A stretch of DNA of 64,000 nt, taken from positions 1-64,000 of the forward strand of contig JADGDV010000018.1 in the NCBI GenBank assembly GCA_016744695.1, written 5' to 3'. Positions within the stretch are counted from its first letter, which is position 1; every line of letters begins with the position of its first letter. This document shows positions 18,863 through 26,615 of this stretch, piece by piece. A model generated the notes under the pieces. It worked only from the letters and a program-made list of their open reading frames with translations. It did not search any database and was not told the origin of the DNA. The translations under genes and the position numbers were made by a program. The stretch is from Hahellaceae bacterium (GTDB lineage Bacteria > Pseudomonadota > Gammaproteobacteria > Pseudomonadales > Oleiphilaceae).

Positions 18863-19162
18863 TTATGCTGCTCTGGGGGTAATATCATGCTCAATTATTT
18901 TACCTTTTTCCAATTCTGCAATTTTAAGATCATAGCCAGATTGAATATTAATCCAGGATTGCGCATCACCACCAAAGTACCTGGCTAGTCTAAGTGCTGT
19001 ATCGGCAGTCACTGCTCGTTCTTTTTTTACAATGGCATGAATTCGGGTAGCGGGAACACGCAGAGCTGTGGCTAGTGCATTCACGCTCATACCTAGAGGG
19101 GTAAGGTATTCTTCTTTGAGAATTTCGCCAGGGTGAACAGGGCGCATATTATTATTAATCAT
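18863..19162 (-). CDS. higA: HigA-family antitoxin/XRE regulator without a HigB partner
   Basis: 99 residues with the HigA start pattern (RPVHPGEILKEEYL.PLGMS) and an XRE helix-turn-helix at about 25-75 (ALATALRVPATRIHAIVKKER.VTADTALRLARYFG). HigA binds its own promoter and normally neutralises the mRNA interferase HigB, whose gene lies just upstream. Here the upstream position is taken by a 57-residue membrane protein whose end overlaps this gene by 8 bp, and I find no HigB-like sequence in any frame. Start at ATG 19162 or, more like the family, at ATG 19147. It may be an orphan regulator of the upstream cassette. Confidence 0.85.
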   Translation of the reverse strand: MINNNMRPVHPGEILKEEYLTPLGMSVNALATALRVPATRIHAIVKKERAVTADTALRLARYFGGDAQSWINIQSGYDLKIAELEKGKIIEHDITPRAA

Positions 19163-19328
19163 TGTTTGCTTTAACTTTATGTCTTATTAAGCTTATGACT
19201 CTCCATAGAAGTAAGAAATAGAGCGGGATAAATGCGTATTCTTGCGCCACAGAAAAATAAAAATGTGCTGTTCCAGCGCATACTAATGCCAGAAGGAGAA
19301 ATAGTAGGTTTTGAGTGAGCGTATGCAT
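19155..19328 (-). CDS. 57-residue two-helix membrane protein
   Basis: A short reading frame: ATG at 19328 with TAAGGT eight bases upstream, stop TAA at 19155-19157. It encodes two hydrophobic segments (about residues 7-21, rich in Leu, and 31-48 with YAFIPLYFLLLW), a short loop between them (H-F-Y-F-S-V-A-Q-E) and a basic tail (RHKVKAN). No family is recognised. It lies 52 bp after the frameshifted small-protein gene and its end overlaps higA by 8 bp, so all three look like one operon. By position it matches the 84-residue membrane protein of the first cassette. An immunity-type role is inference. Confidence 0.6.
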   Translation of the reverse strand: MHTLTQNLLFLLLALVCAGTAHFYFSVAQEYAFIPLYFLLLWRVISLIRHKVKANND

Positions 19329-19380
19329 TATTTTGACCTTAACGTAATAATTCAGGGTGTTTTATATATTCTGTTTCCAG

Positions 19381-19739
19381 TCACGATCTGAATATTCCCA
19401 TTTCGCGGGCAGTCCATAGTGCATCGCTAATAGTTGCCCCGTTAGAAAGGCATCTCCCCGTTGCAACGGCCATTGAGCCAATAAGAGCGCCTAAATAGTA
19501 AGAGGCTGAAATGCCCGCAGATACAGAAAGCGCTTTTTTGGCAGAATTAATTTTTTGAGGGATTGATATAGGCTAACAGAGGTTCCGTTGATTTCAATAA
19601 CTTCTGCTATAGCGGTCGCTACGGCAGACATTGAACCTATTGTTTCAAAAATGGTAGATGGCATGGGCAGGTTGAGCGATGACATGTTGTTGTCGATGTA
19701 TTGGCCGAGTAGCCCGTTATCTGAATTGCAGTAAGACAT
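19381..19739 (-). CDS. small glycine-rich hydrophobic protein, second copy, read through a -1 frameshift
   Basis: Starting at ATG 19739 (AAGGATG upstream), the zero frame gives 82 residues and stops at 19491. A -1 shift at 19533-19539 continues for 50 further codons to TGA at 19381, giving a 119-residue protein. That product aligns along its length with the 120-residue protein at 20246-20608: shared NM....LP near the N-terminus, A-E-V/A-V then G in the middle, and a hydrophobic G..L..G..I.DAL..A...GI region in the restored part (YLGALIGSMAVATG). It has no signal peptide. The glycine-spaced hydrophobic segment could insert into membranes. It may be a programmed frameshift, a mutation or a homopolymer error. 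The following gene is a small membrane protein. Confidence 0.6.
19533..19539 (-). other. dnaX-type slippery heptamer (A AAA AAG)
   Basis: On the minus strand the heptamer is in the exact zero-frame phase required for -1 slippage (codons ..A AAA AAG; AAG is codon 69). A slip there enters the frame that encodes the homologous C-terminus. Only weak downstream pairing (GCGC/GCGC about 35 bases apart) and no Shine-Dalgarno-like stimulator are seen upstream. Confidence 0.45.
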
Positions 19740-19802
19740 TTTTTCATCCTTGAAAGTCTAGATTTTTGAAATTAGCTTAATTCCTTTAAGCGGGTATTCG
19801 AG

Positions 19803-19831
19803 ATATTAGCAATTAAAATTTTAGGGGGCAA
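19803..19831 (-). promoter_or_regulatory. possible promoter of the second small-protein cassette
   Basis: Minus strand TTGCCC, 17 bp, TAATAT, about 65 bp before the start at 19739. Matches are modest. The remaining interval to the end of the 84-residue gene (19832-19985) has only a GGGAATG/CATTCCC pairing with a long loop. Confidence 0.3.
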
Positions 19832-19985
19832 TACATTTGGCATTGATTGAGAGTGAAAGCGGTCGAGACTGACTCCAAGCTTTTTTACTGTTTTTGATAG
19901 CGCTTAGTTTAAAAGTGACGGAGGGAATGGCGTTGCCTTAAGGAATAAATACACCACATCTCATTCCCGTCATCCCCTTTGATTG

Positions 19986-20240
19986 CTAGAGTGCTTCAAT
20001 GTACTTTTTAGCTTCTTTTAGGGACACATCATTGCATTGACGATATCTTTTTAATGCCCACACAGAATATCCATTCTTTTTTAGCCAGACGATATCTTCT
20101 TCGGTTGTATTTTTAACCGATTTAAGAATACCCTTTTTAATAAGAATAGATTCTCTGAAATAAGCTGATAACTCACTTGCAGCGACTAACAATACGCCAA
20201 ATCCAATAATAAAAAATAAGCCATTCCAGTGCTCAAACAT
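19986..20240 (-). CDS. 84-residue membrane-anchored protein with L7/L12-like C-terminal motif
   Basis: One N-terminal transmembrane helix (about residues 7-24, LFFIIGFGVLLVAA) followed by a charged cytoplasmic-type region. The C-terminus (about 62-84: ALKRYRQCNDVSLKEAKKYIE) resembles the Y/R...G.SLKEAK..VE element of the ribosomal L7/L12 C-terminal fold, found in several small bacterial proteins. It starts 5 bp after the stop of the 120-residue gene, so translation is probably coupled. Function unknown. By position it could protect against or anchor the upstream product. Confidence 0.7.
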   Translation of the reverse strand: MFEHWNGLFFIIGFGVLLVAASELSAYFRESILIKKGILKSVKNTTEEDIVWLKKNGYSVWALKRYRQCNDVSLKEAKKYIEAL

Positions 20241-20245
20241 GAATA

Positions 20246-20608
20246 TTACCCAATAGGATTCAAAAACTCAGGATGAGACAATAATTCAGCTTCAATCCAA
20301 CTATCATAAATGCCATGCGATTTAGCTTGAGCAAGAGCATCCACTATGGATGATCCGCATCCTAATGTTTTACCCAGCGCCACAGCCAAAGGACCGAGAA
20401 GGCGTAATTTCTCAAGTTTACGAGTGCCCCCCCAAACATCCTGAACGGTCACTTGGCGTCCATAAAGCGAAACAGCTTCAGCTAACTCCCTTATATTTGC
20501 ATAAGCCGTAGCTGTAGAGCCAAATAGGTCTATAGATGTTGGGAGGCCAATAGCGTTCATATTTCGTTCAAAATATAAGCCGAAATTAGAAAAGTCAGTG
20601 CAGGGCAT
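20246..20608 (-). CDS. small glycine-rich hydrophobic protein, first copy (unknown family)
   Basis: 120 residues without a signal peptide. The N-terminal half is mixed helical (NFGLYFERNMNAIGLP, then ELAEAVSLYG). The C-terminal half has a hydrophobic glycine-spaced stretch (about 68-92, LLGPLAVALGKTLGCGSSI) followed by DALAQAKSHGIYDSW and a short acidic tail. The gene at 19381-19739 is a paralogue. A strong Shine-Dalgarno (AAGGA) and a good promoter at 20659-20686 support expression. Small proteins with glycine-zipper-like helices followed by small membrane proteins occur among pore-forming effectors with immunity proteins; no sequence family is recognised, so this is a hypothesis. Confidence 0.7.
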   Translation of the reverse strand: MPCTDFSNFGLYFERNMNAIGLPTSIDLFGSTATAYANIRELAEAVSLYGRQVTVQDVWGGTRKLEKLRLLGPLAVALGKTLGCGSSIVDALAQAKSHGIYDSWIEAELLSHPEFLNPIG

Positions 20609-20658
20609 TTAATATATCCTTATTTTAGTTATCCAGTCCATGGATTAAAGTAATGAAA

Positions 20659-20686
20659 ATAATAACACTTCTAATCCTAATTTCAA
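20659..20686 (-). promoter_or_regulatory. promoter of the first small-protein cassette
   Basis: Minus strand TTGAAA, 16 bp, TATTAT, with TG one base before the -10 (extended -10); both hexamers match the consensus at five of six positions. About 50 bp upstream of the ATG at 20608. Confidence 0.55.
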
Positions 20687-20716
20687 CTTATGGTTGGTTT
20701 GGTTAAATGAAGCAAA

Positions 20717-20736
20717 GGGTCAGACTCGATTGCTAT
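20717..20736 (+). repeat. left REP-like end of the RAYT element
   Basis: Twenty bases identical to the reverse complement of the two right-end copies. It lies between the promoter of the small-protein cassette and the transposase gene. Confidence 0.8.
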
Positions 20737-20815
20737 AAGCTCTAGACAACTTGAAGCTTTGGTTTATATAAAATAAACTCGCAACAAATTTATGCCAAGT
20801 AACAAGGAGGTTGCA

Positions 20816-21538
20816 ATGGCTCGTTTACCAAGGTTCGTACTACCTGGTCACCCTCAGCATATTATAATTCGTGGCAATAACCGCGAGGCTATTTTTTATG
20901 CTGATGAAGATTATAAATTTTACCTTTCTAAATTACGTGATGCTTGCAAAAAGCATGACTGCCAATTACACGCCTATGTGTTAATGACGAATCATGTACA
21001 CCTTCTCATGACGCCAAATACTGAGAATGGCATTTCAAAAGCCATTCAAATGTTGGGGCGTTACTATGTTCAATATTTTAACTACAGCTATAAGCGTACG
21101 GGTACTTTGTGGGAAGGACGATACAAAGCCTCGTTAATCGACTCTGCTTCTTATTTATTAACCTGTTATAGATATATTGAGCTTAACCCGGTTAGGGCTA
21201 ACATGGTTGATGACCCATCTGAGTATCCTTGGTCTAGTTATCGTTCTAATGCTCTAGGGCATGCTGATTATTTAACGGTTCCTCATATTGAGTATTTGAG
21301 ATTAGGTAAAACAGAACTTGATTGTCAGGCGGCTTATCGTGGTTTGTTTCGTAATCACTTGAGTGAGAAAACAGTTGAAGAGATTCGGGCTGCAACCAAT
21401 AAGGCTTGGGTCTTGGGGAGTAATTATTTCAAAGAGCAAATTGCAGGGAAGATCAATAGGGCTGTTACACCTGATAAGCGAGGAGGGGATAGGTGTTCAG
21501 AGGAGTATTTGCGGAGGCGAGATAGCAATCGAGTCTGA
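20816..21538 (+). CDS. REP-associated tyrosine transposase (RAYT, IS200-like)
   Basis: 240 residues from the ATG at 20816, which has a near-perfect AAGGAGG five bases upstream; an in-frame ATG eight codons earlier is less likely. It is a single-strand DNA transposase of the Y1 HUH class. Seen: the HUH motif in TNHVHLLMTP, the N-terminal RLPRFVLPGHPQHIIIRGNNR segment typical of RAYTs, and the region TGTLWEGRYKASL with the helix around it. The C-terminus runs into the right-end repeat, which supplies the last residues and the TGA stop. The gene looks intact, so the element may be active or may act on REP sequences elsewhere in the genome. Confidence 0.9.
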   Translation: MARLPRFVLPGHPQHIIIRGNNREAIFYADEDYKFYLSKLRDACKKHDCQLHAYVLMTNHVHLLMTPNTENGISKAIQMLGRYYVQYFNYSYKRTGTLWEGRYKASLIDSASYLLTCYRYIELNPVRANMVDDPSEYPWSSYRSNALGHADYLTVPHIEYLRLGKTELDCQAAYRGLFRNHLSEKTVEEIRAATNKAWVLGSNYFKEQIAGKINRAVTPDKRGGDRCSEEYLRRRDSNRV

Positions 21539-21580
21539 CCCCTAGCTTTCGGAGGCGAGATAGCAATCGAGTCTGACCCC
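21512..21580 (+). repeat. duplicated right end of the RAYT element
   Basis: Two 31-bp identical copies, 38 bp apart, each ending GAGTCTGACCCC. The first copy overlaps the 3' end of the transposase gene. Confidence 0.85.
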
Positions 21581-21615
21581 AAGCTTTTCTGACCCCAAGC
21601 TTTTCATTTAGACAT

Positions 21616-21647
21616 AAAAAAACCGGACATAAAGTCCGGTTTTTTTA
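21616..21647. terminator. bidirectional terminator
   Basis: A-run, ACCGGAC, loop ATAAA, GTCCGGT, T-run. It closes the lipase gene on the minus strand and the RAYT region on the plus strand. Confidence 0.92.
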
Positions 21648-21656
21648 ACGTTTCAT

Positions 21657-24641
21657 TTATGGTTTTATAACAGCTGCTGGGTCTGCTGCTTTAACATATA
21701 GCCCCCCAGTAGTAACCATTGATGTTGATTGACCAATCATTGCTGCAAAAACTGCCTTTTCTGCATCAGTACCTGTAGATGGGTAAACCGGAGTTCCATG
21801 GAAACCTTCGGTATATCTCACTACATTTTGACCCAGTACGTAAGTGTCTGCGGCAACAACGGTTGCATCAAGCAGGTTGGTAGCGCCTGCTAAAGCAATA
21901 AGTGGCTCTGTGCCAGCAGTAGGTGATGGAGATGCGCTTCCAAAGTTTGCTTCAGGGTAAGCTGAATTTGGAATGGTTGTATCACCAATCACTTCAGAAA
22001 GCAGAACTTTGTAGTTGTCTTCATCACTTGCATAAGCACCCATAAAGTTTACGGAGTCAGCAGAGTCAACCGTTGCTTGTAGGATGTTAAAGAACTTCTC
22101 AAGATCGGCGTCCCCTTGAACTAAGCCAGCAGCAGCTTGAAGGCCTGCTAGAACTGTAGGGGCAAAGCTTGGTGAGTTCTCTATTAATCTTACAACACCG
22201 CCACCAGGAGTTAATAAGTTAGCCGCAGTGAAGTCGTCATCAGTTGTTGAGGTATCGTTTGCAACAGCAACGAATGGGATGCCATCAACTGTACCCAGAG
22301 AGTGCCCAATGAAGAAAGCGGTTGTATCGTCTAGATCTGCACCACCACCATTTAGGTCGACAGTATCAAGAGATAAACGCAAGGTTAAAAGATCTAAAAC
22401 CTGTTGACGTAAATTATCTCGTGAAGCTAAGAAGTTACTCAAGTTAATGAATAAGCTACCTGACGACCCGAATGCATTTACATCATCAAATATCATTGGA
22501 GTAGGTTGGCTTGATGCGTCAGCAGTAAAATCAAAGTGACGCTCGTTGGCTGTTGGTGCTAAGCCTGCAATTGTACTTCCACTATTTTCAACAGTTGATT
22601 CAAGTACTAGGCTCGTTCCTACAACCACTGAAGGTTCAGCGCCTAGGACTGCATCGAATCCAAGTCCATCACATACACCACCTAATACCACTTGGCCTAT
22701 AGCTGTTTGAATCTGAGTTGGGTCTGTTGGGTCGGTTATTGTGATTCCAGGGCAGGAAGGTTCTAACTGTAGAATTATTCCTGTTGAAAGTGTTCCATCA
22801 ACTACAGCCTGAGCATTATTCACGTCGCCGCCGCCAACCGTTAGCAGGGTCTGAGCTAACTCTAAACGTTCAACATCCGATACTGGTGCAATACCATGTA
22901 AAGGTTGATCTATAGCGATTATCGCAATGTCTGATCCTGCTCCTTTAGCACCTGCTACCATATTGGCACCATAAGCCAGCACTGCACTTCGATCAGTTGT
23001 TATACCGTGCTGGAAAATAGTTGGAGTCATCATGCCGGCAGGTGTGGTTGGGAATATACCTAGTACGGGTATGGTTACATCTGCTGTTTTCTTCGGGAAT
23101 GGGAATATATAGTTGACTGCAGTCGTTACAGAAGCGTCAGCTTGTGGGATGGTTAGCTTTCCTGCAAATACAGCATTTAGCTGAGTGGCTAGGGCGTCAT
23201 CTGCTACCCAGTTACTTGTTGATAGTGGGCTTCCATCTGAACCGTTGGGTACGCCAAGGTAGTAAGGAATTGTCATTGTCCCTTCAACCACACTCACTAG
23301 ACCAGCCGGAACTCCTGTTGCTCCTATTAATGCTGATGTTGCAACAGCATCTTTAGGCGTGCCAAACGTTGTTGTAACTGCTTCTGGGTCAGGGAAGTTT
23401 ACTGTTACTCCCAGTGTACCAGCCTCAAGTGCTGCAACTAAATTAGTACTTGCGCAAGTGAATCTAGATTCACCTGCTGGTGCGGCATCACAACCTGCAA
23501 GTGCTGGATTCAATGATGAAGGTAACCATGTCATATAAGCAGTCTGAGTTGCCGTGTACATGGCAGTGAAATCTGTACCGCCTGCTGCCAGGGCTTCTTG
23601 AACGGCCGCATTCTTAACTGAGTCTTCTAAACGGTCTTCAACCCAGAAGGCTGGCTGTGCAATGTAATATGATACTGCATGATCTTCAGATGTCATAAAG
23701 CTATATGACATAGCGATATTATCAGCACTTAAAGGCGCTGTAGGTCTAACCAAGTTAGCAACAGAAGAAAAGTAACCTTCAGCTGTTTTTTCCCATAAGC
23801 CATTCATTATGTCACGAACAGGCTGAAGAGATGCACTGCCAAGAGCTTGTGTTTCGTCAGTTATGTTGGCGTAAGATGTAGATTGGATGACTGATTCACC
23901 TTGAGCATCTTTAACGCCATCAGAAATAACAACAACATAACGTTTGCGAGGGTCAAGTGGCTTCATTGGGTGAATACGAATGAATGATGTACCGTCAAAC
24001 TCTTGAACTTTTGCCTCATAAGCCGGAGCCGTTGCAAGGGCAACTAAGTCAGCCCCAGCTTCTGCTGCGCCGGTCGCGGGGTTGCCATCGCTTGAATAAA
24101 TTGTTGCTGCGGCACCTGTTTCTGCGCCTGGGCTAGATGCGAAACTAGCAGCTCCAAATCGGACTGCATTCCATACAGTTGGAACTTCTTTTCCTGATAA
24201 ACCTGTTAAAGGGTCACCTGAAGCGTATTCAAGTTCTAATAAGAAAACAGTTTGCGCTGGGTTTGGTATTGGCTTGCCATCAGATATTATGACTTCAGTA
24301 GCATTAACTGTACTAGCATCAATAAAACCACTCATCTGAATGTCAATTGGAGCTACAAGTGATGCTCCACTTAACTCATTAAGTGCTGTAATTGCTGGAT
24401 TCGTTGGATCAGGTGTAACGCCGAAGGTGCCGTCAGCCTGCTCTGAATCAAAAATTAAATCATTAGGAATAGGTAGCGCTGAAGTAACAGGGTTAAATAC
24501 CGGAAACACCTTCCCATCAGTAACAGGGTTAGTAATCTTATAATCCGGGTCGCCATTCTTGCCATCTTTCCCGCTATCAAGACAACCTGTTAAGGTTAAT
24601 GTAGATGCAATCGCCAAACTCAGTAGGGTTTTCTTATACAT
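21657..24641 (-). CDS. extracellular lipoprotein lipase, Pla-1/cef family
   Basis: 994 residues. A lipoprotein signal peptide ends in the lipobox LTGC (Cys20). The N-terminal domain (about 35-330; NPVTSALPIPNDLIF, IRIHPMKPLDPRKRYVVVISDGVKDA) matches the bacterial virulence-factor lipase N-terminal domain. An alpha/beta hydrolase region follows, with the nucleophile S781 in GHSLG and an upstream FQHGIT segment that supplies the oxyanion region. These enzymes, known from Aeromonas (Pla-1) and many marine gammaproteobacteria, hydrolyse lipids or phospholipids at the cell surface. The gene is monocistronic with a long leader containing two hairpins. Protein is acidic and rich in Ala, Thr, Asp and Gly, as expected for a secreted enzyme. 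Confidence 0.9.
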   Translation of the reverse strand: MYKKTLLSLAIASTLTLTGCLDSGKDGKNGDPDYKITNPVTDGKVFPVFNPVTSALPIPNDLIFDSEQADGTFGVTPDPTNPAITALNELSGASLVAPIDIQMSGFIDASTVNATEVIISDGKPIPNPAQTVFLLELEYASGDPLTGLSGKEVPTVWNAVRFGAASFASSPGAETGAAATIYSSDGNPATGAAEAGADLVALATAPAYEAKVQEFDGTSFIRIHPMKPLDPRKRYVVVISDGVKDAQGESVIQSTSYANITDETQALGSASLQPVRDIMNGLWEKTAEGYFSSVANLVRPTAPLSADNIAMSYSFMTSEDHAVSYYIAQPAFWVEDRLEDSVKNAAVQEALAAGGTDFTAMYTATQTAYMTWLPSSLNPALAGCDAAPAGESRFTCASTNLVAALEAGTLGVTVNFPDPEAVTTTFGTPKDAVATSALIGATGVPAGLVSVVEGTMTIPYYLGVPNGSDGSPLSTSNWVADDALATQLNAVFAGKLTIPQADASVTTAVNYIFPFPKKTADVTIPVLGIFPTTPAGMMTPTIFQHGITTDRSAVLAYGANMVAGAKGAGSDIAIIAIDQPLHGIAPVSDVERLELAQTLLTVGGGDVNNAQAVVDGTLSTGIILQLEPSCPGITITDPTDPTQIQTAIGQVVLGGVCDGLGFDAVLGAEPSVVVGTSLVLESTVENSGSTIAGLAPTANERHFDFTADASSQPTPMIFDDVNAFGSSGSLFINLSNFLASRDNLRQQVLDLLTLRLSLDTVDLNGGGADLDDTTAFFIGHSLGTVDGIPFVAVANDTSTTDDDFTAANLLTPGGGVVRLIENSPSFAPTVLAGLQAAAGLVQGDADLEKFFNILQATVDSADSVNFMGAYASDEDNYKVLLSEVIGDTTIPNSAYPEANFGSASPSPTAGTEPLIALAGATNLLDATVVAADTYVLGQNVVRYTEGFHGTPVYPSTGTDAEKAVFAAMIGQSTSMVTTGGLYVKAADPAAVIKP

Positions 24642-25013
24642 AGAAAGGACCTTCTTTCCTATTATTATGTTATCTGGAAGCAGGTTCAGGCATAAACGAT
24701 GCTGAACCCGAAATTCTTATGGCTTGAACTATATCCAAGCCGTGTAAATACTTTTATCGCACTAAAGTATGATTTGTCTCTCCGTTAAAGGTGACGCAAA
24801 TCATAATAAGCCTATTTGTCGCTTCATATTAATTTAGTCTGCAATTTCTTATCTGTCGAGTTTTTATCAAGCTTTCAAGGTGTTAATTGCTAAAAGATTC
24901 AAACTAGATTAATTTTTGAGCATTAAATACGGGCGTTTAGGGGTTATGAATTGAGAAAGAAATTACTGTACAATATTTCTAACTAGATGAAACCAGGAGG
25001 CTAGAGATTTTAG
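24642..25013. other. divergent intergenic region between lipase and fumarase genes
   Basis: 372 bp without a gene. On the lipase side are two hairpins, GGTTCAG/CTGAACC (24683-24708) and GGCTTG/CAAGCC (24721-24741), probably in the lipase mRNA leader. On the fumarase side TTGAGA-17 bp-TATTTC (24951-24979) is a weak promoter candidate. An AGGAGG lies 16 bp before the fumarase ATG. Confidence 0.4.
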
Positions 25014-26528
25014 ATGACTACTATTCGCCAAGATGACCTTATTGATAGTGTGGCTGATGCGCTGCAGTTTATATCTTACTACCATCCCGTTGATTTTGTT
25101 AAAGGGGTGCATGAAGCTTATTTGAAGGAAGAGTCTCCTGCCGCTAAAGATGCAATGGCTCAGATTCTTATTAACTCTCGTATGTCTGCTATAGGGCATC
25201 GTCCTATTTGTCAGGATACTGGCATCGTTACCGTCTTTATTAAGGTGGGTATGGATGTTCAGTGGGATGCGGAGATGAGTGTTGATGATATGATCAACGA
25301 AGGTGTGCGTAGAGCGTATACGCACCCAGATAACGTATTAAGAGCGTCTATTCTTGCAGACCCTGCCGGTGCAAGAAAGAATACTAAAGACAATACCCCT
25401 GCGGTTATTCATTATTCAATTGTTCCTGGAAATACAGTTGATGTGCAAGTGGCGGCTAAGGGGGGCGGCTCTGAGAATAAGTCAAAAATGGTGATGTTGA
25501 ACCCAAGTGACAGCATTGTTGATTGGGTTGTTAAGACTGTACCTACTATGGGGGCTGGCTGGTGTCCGCCTGGAATGTTAGGGATAGGTATTGGTGGTAC
25601 GGCTGAAAAAGCGGCACTAATGGCTAAAGAGTCATTGATGGACCCTATTGATATTCATGAGTTGCGTGAGCGAGGCCCTCAAAATAAAGTTGAAGAGCTG
25701 CGTCTTGAAATTATGGATAAGGTCAATGAGTTAGGTATTGGTGCTCAGGGGTTAGGTGGTTTAACGACCGTACTTGATATTAAAATTATGGATTACCCAA
25801 CGCATGCCGCTTCGTTGCCTGTAGCGATGATTCCTAATTGTGCGGCGACTCGTCATGCTCACTTTGAATTAGATGGTAGCGGCCCTTCGTTACAAACGCC
25901 TCCAAATATTGATGATTGGCCTGAAATTACCATGGAAGAGGGTGAAAATACCCGTCGAGTTAACCTTAATACGGTGACGCGTGAAGAGATTGCCGAGTGG
26001 CAGCCTGGTGATACTATTTTGTTATCAGGTAAAATGTTGACCGGGCGTGATGCAGCGCACAAGAAAATGACTGAAATGTTGGCGAATGGTGAGCCGTTGC
26101 CGGTTGATCTAAAAGATCGTTTCATCTATTACGTTGGGCCTGTTGATCCGGTTCGTGACGAAGCTGTTGGCCCTGCTGGCCCGACTACGGCAACGCGCAT
26201 GGATAAGTTTACTCATACTATGCTTGAGCAGACGGGCTTAATGGGCATGATTGGTAAGGCTGAGCGTGGTCAGGTTGCTATTGATGCGATTAAGGAATTT
26301 GGCGCGGTTTATTTAATGGCTGTAGGTGGGGCGGCTTATTTAGTATCTAAAGCTATTAAGTCAGCTGAGGTTGTGGCTTTCCCTGAAATGGGAATGGAAG
26401 CAATCTATGAGTTTGATGTAGTCGACATGCCTGTTTCTGTCGCGGTTGATACTAAAGGTACTTCGGTTCACCAGACCGCCCCACAAATCTGGCATGATAA
26501 GATAATTGCGGCTAAAACGGTTAGCTAA
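25014..26528 (+). CDS. fumA: class I fumarate hydratase (iron-sulfur)
   Basis: 504 residues with the alpha and beta parts fused, as in E. coli FumA/FumB. It interconverts fumarate and malate in the TCA cycle. The three [4Fe-4S] cysteines are C66 (PICQDTG), C184 (AGWCPPG) and C276 (IPNCAATRH). The beta domain (about 330-500) has the conserved GRDAAHK and YYVGPVDP segments. The cluster is oxygen- and superoxide-labile, and no class II enzyme is in the window. The gene has its own terminator 28 bp after the stop. Whether it is the A or B type cannot be decided from sequence alone. Confidence 0.94.
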   Translation: MTTIRQDDLIDSVADALQFISYYHPVDFVKGVHEAYLKEESPAAKDAMAQILINSRMSAIGHRPICQDTGIVTVFIKVGMDVQWDAEMSVDDMINEGVRRAYTHPDNVLRASILADPAGARKNTKDNTPAVIHYSIVPGNTVDVQVAAKGGGSENKSKMVMLNPSDSIVDWVVKTVPTMGAGWCPPGMLGIGIGGTAEKAALMAKESLMDPIDIHELRERGPQNKVEELRLEIMDKVNELGIGAQGLGGLTTVLDIKIMDYPTHAASLPVAMIPNCAATRHAHFELDGSGPSLQTPPNIDDWPEITMEEGENTRRVNLNTVTREEIAEWQPGDTILLSGKMLTGRDAAHKKMTEMLANGEPLPVDLKDRFIYYVGPVDPVRDEAVGPAGPTTATRMDKFTHTMLEQTGLMGMIGKAERGQVAIDAIKEFGAVYLMAVGGAAYLVSKAIKSAEVVAFPEMGMEAIYEFDVVDMPVSVAVDTKGTSVHQTAPQIWHDKIIAAKTVS

Positions 26529-26555
26529 ACAACCGACTGTCGTCTGTTCAGGAAG

Positions 26556-26587
26556 CCCTACAAAGCGTTGCGTTTGTGGGGTTTTTT
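26556..26587 (+). terminator. fumarase terminator
   Basis: CCCTACAAA / TTTGTGGGG stem with a GCGTTGC-type loop and a T6 run. It overlaps the 5' extension of the phhB reading frame and so argues against an upstream phhB start. Confidence 0.85.
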
Positions 26588-26615
26588 GTTTGTCACTGAT
26601 GCGAGAGATTTAACC

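Larger units (their letters stand above)
20717..21604 (+). mobile_element. RAYT element with REP-like inverted ends
   Basis: The transposase gene is flanked on the left (20717-20736) by GGGTCAGACTCGATTGCTAT and on the right by its exact reverse complement, present twice (21522-21541 and 21561-21579). The right end is itself a 31-bp direct repeat (21512-21542 and 21550-21580, 38-bp period), followed by two copies of a TCTGACCCCAAGCTTTT unit to 21604. Such short inverted sequences beside an HUH transposase are typical of RAYT/REP elements. Confidence 0.8.

Noticed and set aside
26568-26615. N-terminal extension of phhB
   Set aside because: It runs through the fumarase terminator and does not match the family start; the ATG at 26616 is preferred.
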